6,110 bases of DNA from positions 9,239 to 15,348 of the forward strand of contig PLDE01000197.1 of NCBI GenBank assembly GCA_003135035.1, in the 5' to 3' direction. The notes under the pieces were generated by a model. The model made no database searches, was not told where the DNA came from, and saw only the letters and a list, made by a program, of their open reading frames with translations. The translations under genes were made by a program, and so were the position numbers. This DNA is from Candidatus Dormiibacterota bacterium (GTDB lineage Bacteria > Chloroflexota > Dormibacteria > Aeolococcales > Bog-877). Each line of letters starts with the position of its first letter. The first letter of the stretch is position 1. This document shows positions 5,404-6,110 of this stretch, piece after piece.

Positions 5404-6110
5404 TCAACTCAGGTTCTCAACCACCATGGCGATCCCCTGTCCCACCCCAATGCACATGGTGGCGAGACCGAACTGGACGCGGCGCCGGCGCAGCTCATGG
5501 ATGAGCGTGACCAGGATCCTACTGCCCGAGCACCCCAGCGGGTGTCCGAGAGCGATCGCCCCACCGTTGGGGTTGACCCGCTCATCGTCAGGGGACAGCC
5601 CCAGCTCCTGGAGCACGGCCAGAGATTGGGCAGCGAAGGCCTCGTTGAGCTCGATCAAGCTGATGTCGGAGAGAGCCAGTCGGGCGCGCTCGAGCGCCTT
5701 CTTGGTGGCCGGGACGGGACCGATTCCCATGATCCGAGGAGGCACACCGGCGACCGCCATGCTCCGAATCACCGCCATCGGCTGAAGGCCGTGATTGGTC
5801 GCGAAATCGCGGGTCGTGAGCAGAAGGGCCGCCGCCCCGTCGTTGAGCGGGCTGGAGTTCCCGGCAGTGACGCTTCCGTCGGAGGCAAACGCCGGCTTGA
5901 GCTGGGAAAGTCGCTCGATCGAAGAGTCGGCCCGAGGACACTCGTCAGTGTCGACGATCCCTTTGGCGGTCGCCACCGGGACCAGCTGATCGGCAAACAC
6001 GCCCTTCTCTTGGGCAACCAGGGCGCGGCGATGGCTGGTCAGCGCGAACTGGTCCTGAGCGGCTCGGTCGATCGAGAACATCTGAGCCACGTTCTCCGCG
6101 GTCTGGCCCA
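5404..6110 (-). CDS. Acetyl-CoA acyltransferase (thiolase), C-terminal part
   Basis: This is the last 234 codons of a thiolase; the 5' end lies beyond the right edge (full-length members have about 390 residues). Thiolases join or cleave acyl-CoA and acetyl-CoA in fatty-acid beta-oxidation, aromatic degradation or acetoacetyl-CoA synthesis. The visible part opens with GQTAENVAQMFSIDR, a standard mid-protein block, and carries TAGNSSPLNDGAAA. The C-terminal catalytic set is complete: the Asn of NEAFAAQ (codon at 5646), the His of GHPLGCSG (codon at 5544) and the Cys of MCIGVGQG (codon at 5454). The nucleophilic Cys of the N-terminal domain is outside the window. Sequence alone does not separate a degradative acyltransferase (FadA/PcaF-like) from a biosynthetic acetyl-CoA acetyltransferase, so no gene symbol is given. 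It is the first visible gene of the minus-strand cluster, and no promoter for it can be seen here. Confidence 0.92.
   Translation of the reverse strand, partial: GQTAENVAQMFSIDRAAQDQFALTSHRRALVAQEKGVFADQLVPVATAKGIVDTDECPRADSSIERLSQLKPAFASDGSVTAGNSSPLNDGAAALLLTTRDFATNHGLQPMAVIRSMAVAGVPPRIMGIGPVPATKKALERARLALSDISLIELNEAFAAQSLAVLQELGLSPDDERVNPNGGAIALGHPLGCSGSRILVTLIHELRRRRVQFGLATMCIGVGQGIAMVVENLS

Overview
The window is high-GC DNA (by eye around 65%) with GC-rich third codon positions, GTG/TTG start candidates and purine-rich ribosome binding sites. Together with the actinobacterial flavour of the proteins (a thiolase ending in a CIGVGQG motif, a DUF885 peptidase, a GQLGNGRST-type prolyl aminopeptidase), this suggests an actinobacterium or a similar high-GC soil/water bacterium. 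No gene here fixes the genus. I see no mobile element, CRISPR array, tRNA or rRNA.

Layout. Bases 1-456 carry no convincing gene. Bases 18-171 can be folded into a compact set of adjoining helices with a possible pseudoknot, and a perfect 10-bp hairpin (277-307) and a perfect 12-bp palindrome (311-322) follow. A candidate promoter (TTGACA at 353-358) has another perfect palindrome, CTACATGTAG, between its two boxes. It precedes a 553-residue NCS1-family purine/cytosine-type permease on the + strand (457-2118). A strong bidirectional terminator (2158-2186) separates this gene from a convergent minus-strand cluster.

The minus-strand cluster, in order of transcription, is: the C-terminal part of a thiolase running off the right edge (5404 to beyond 6110); a DUF885 zinc-peptidase-like protein (3658-5346); a small DUF6941-like protein of unknown role (3167-3637); and a prolyl-aminopeptidase-type alpha/beta hydrolase (2227-3156). 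The gaps are 57, 20 and about 10 bases, so the four are probably co-transcribed from a promoter outside the window. Two of the four are peptidase-like, so peptide breakdown, with carbon passing to acyl-CoA metabolism through the thiolase, is a reasonable but unproven reading.

The main surprise is the last gene. Its N-terminal homologous sequence is cut off from the only upstream start codon by an in-frame TAG. The His of its Ser-Asp-His triad is Arg, and a near-invariant Asp is Gly. Each change is explained by one base substitution while the rest of the frame stays open. This looks like a recent pseudogene, or a catalytically dead derivative. The permease appears to carry about 60 extra residues with two extra hydrophobic segments. 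I found no clearly new defence or mobile system; the least explained DNA is the structured 5' region.
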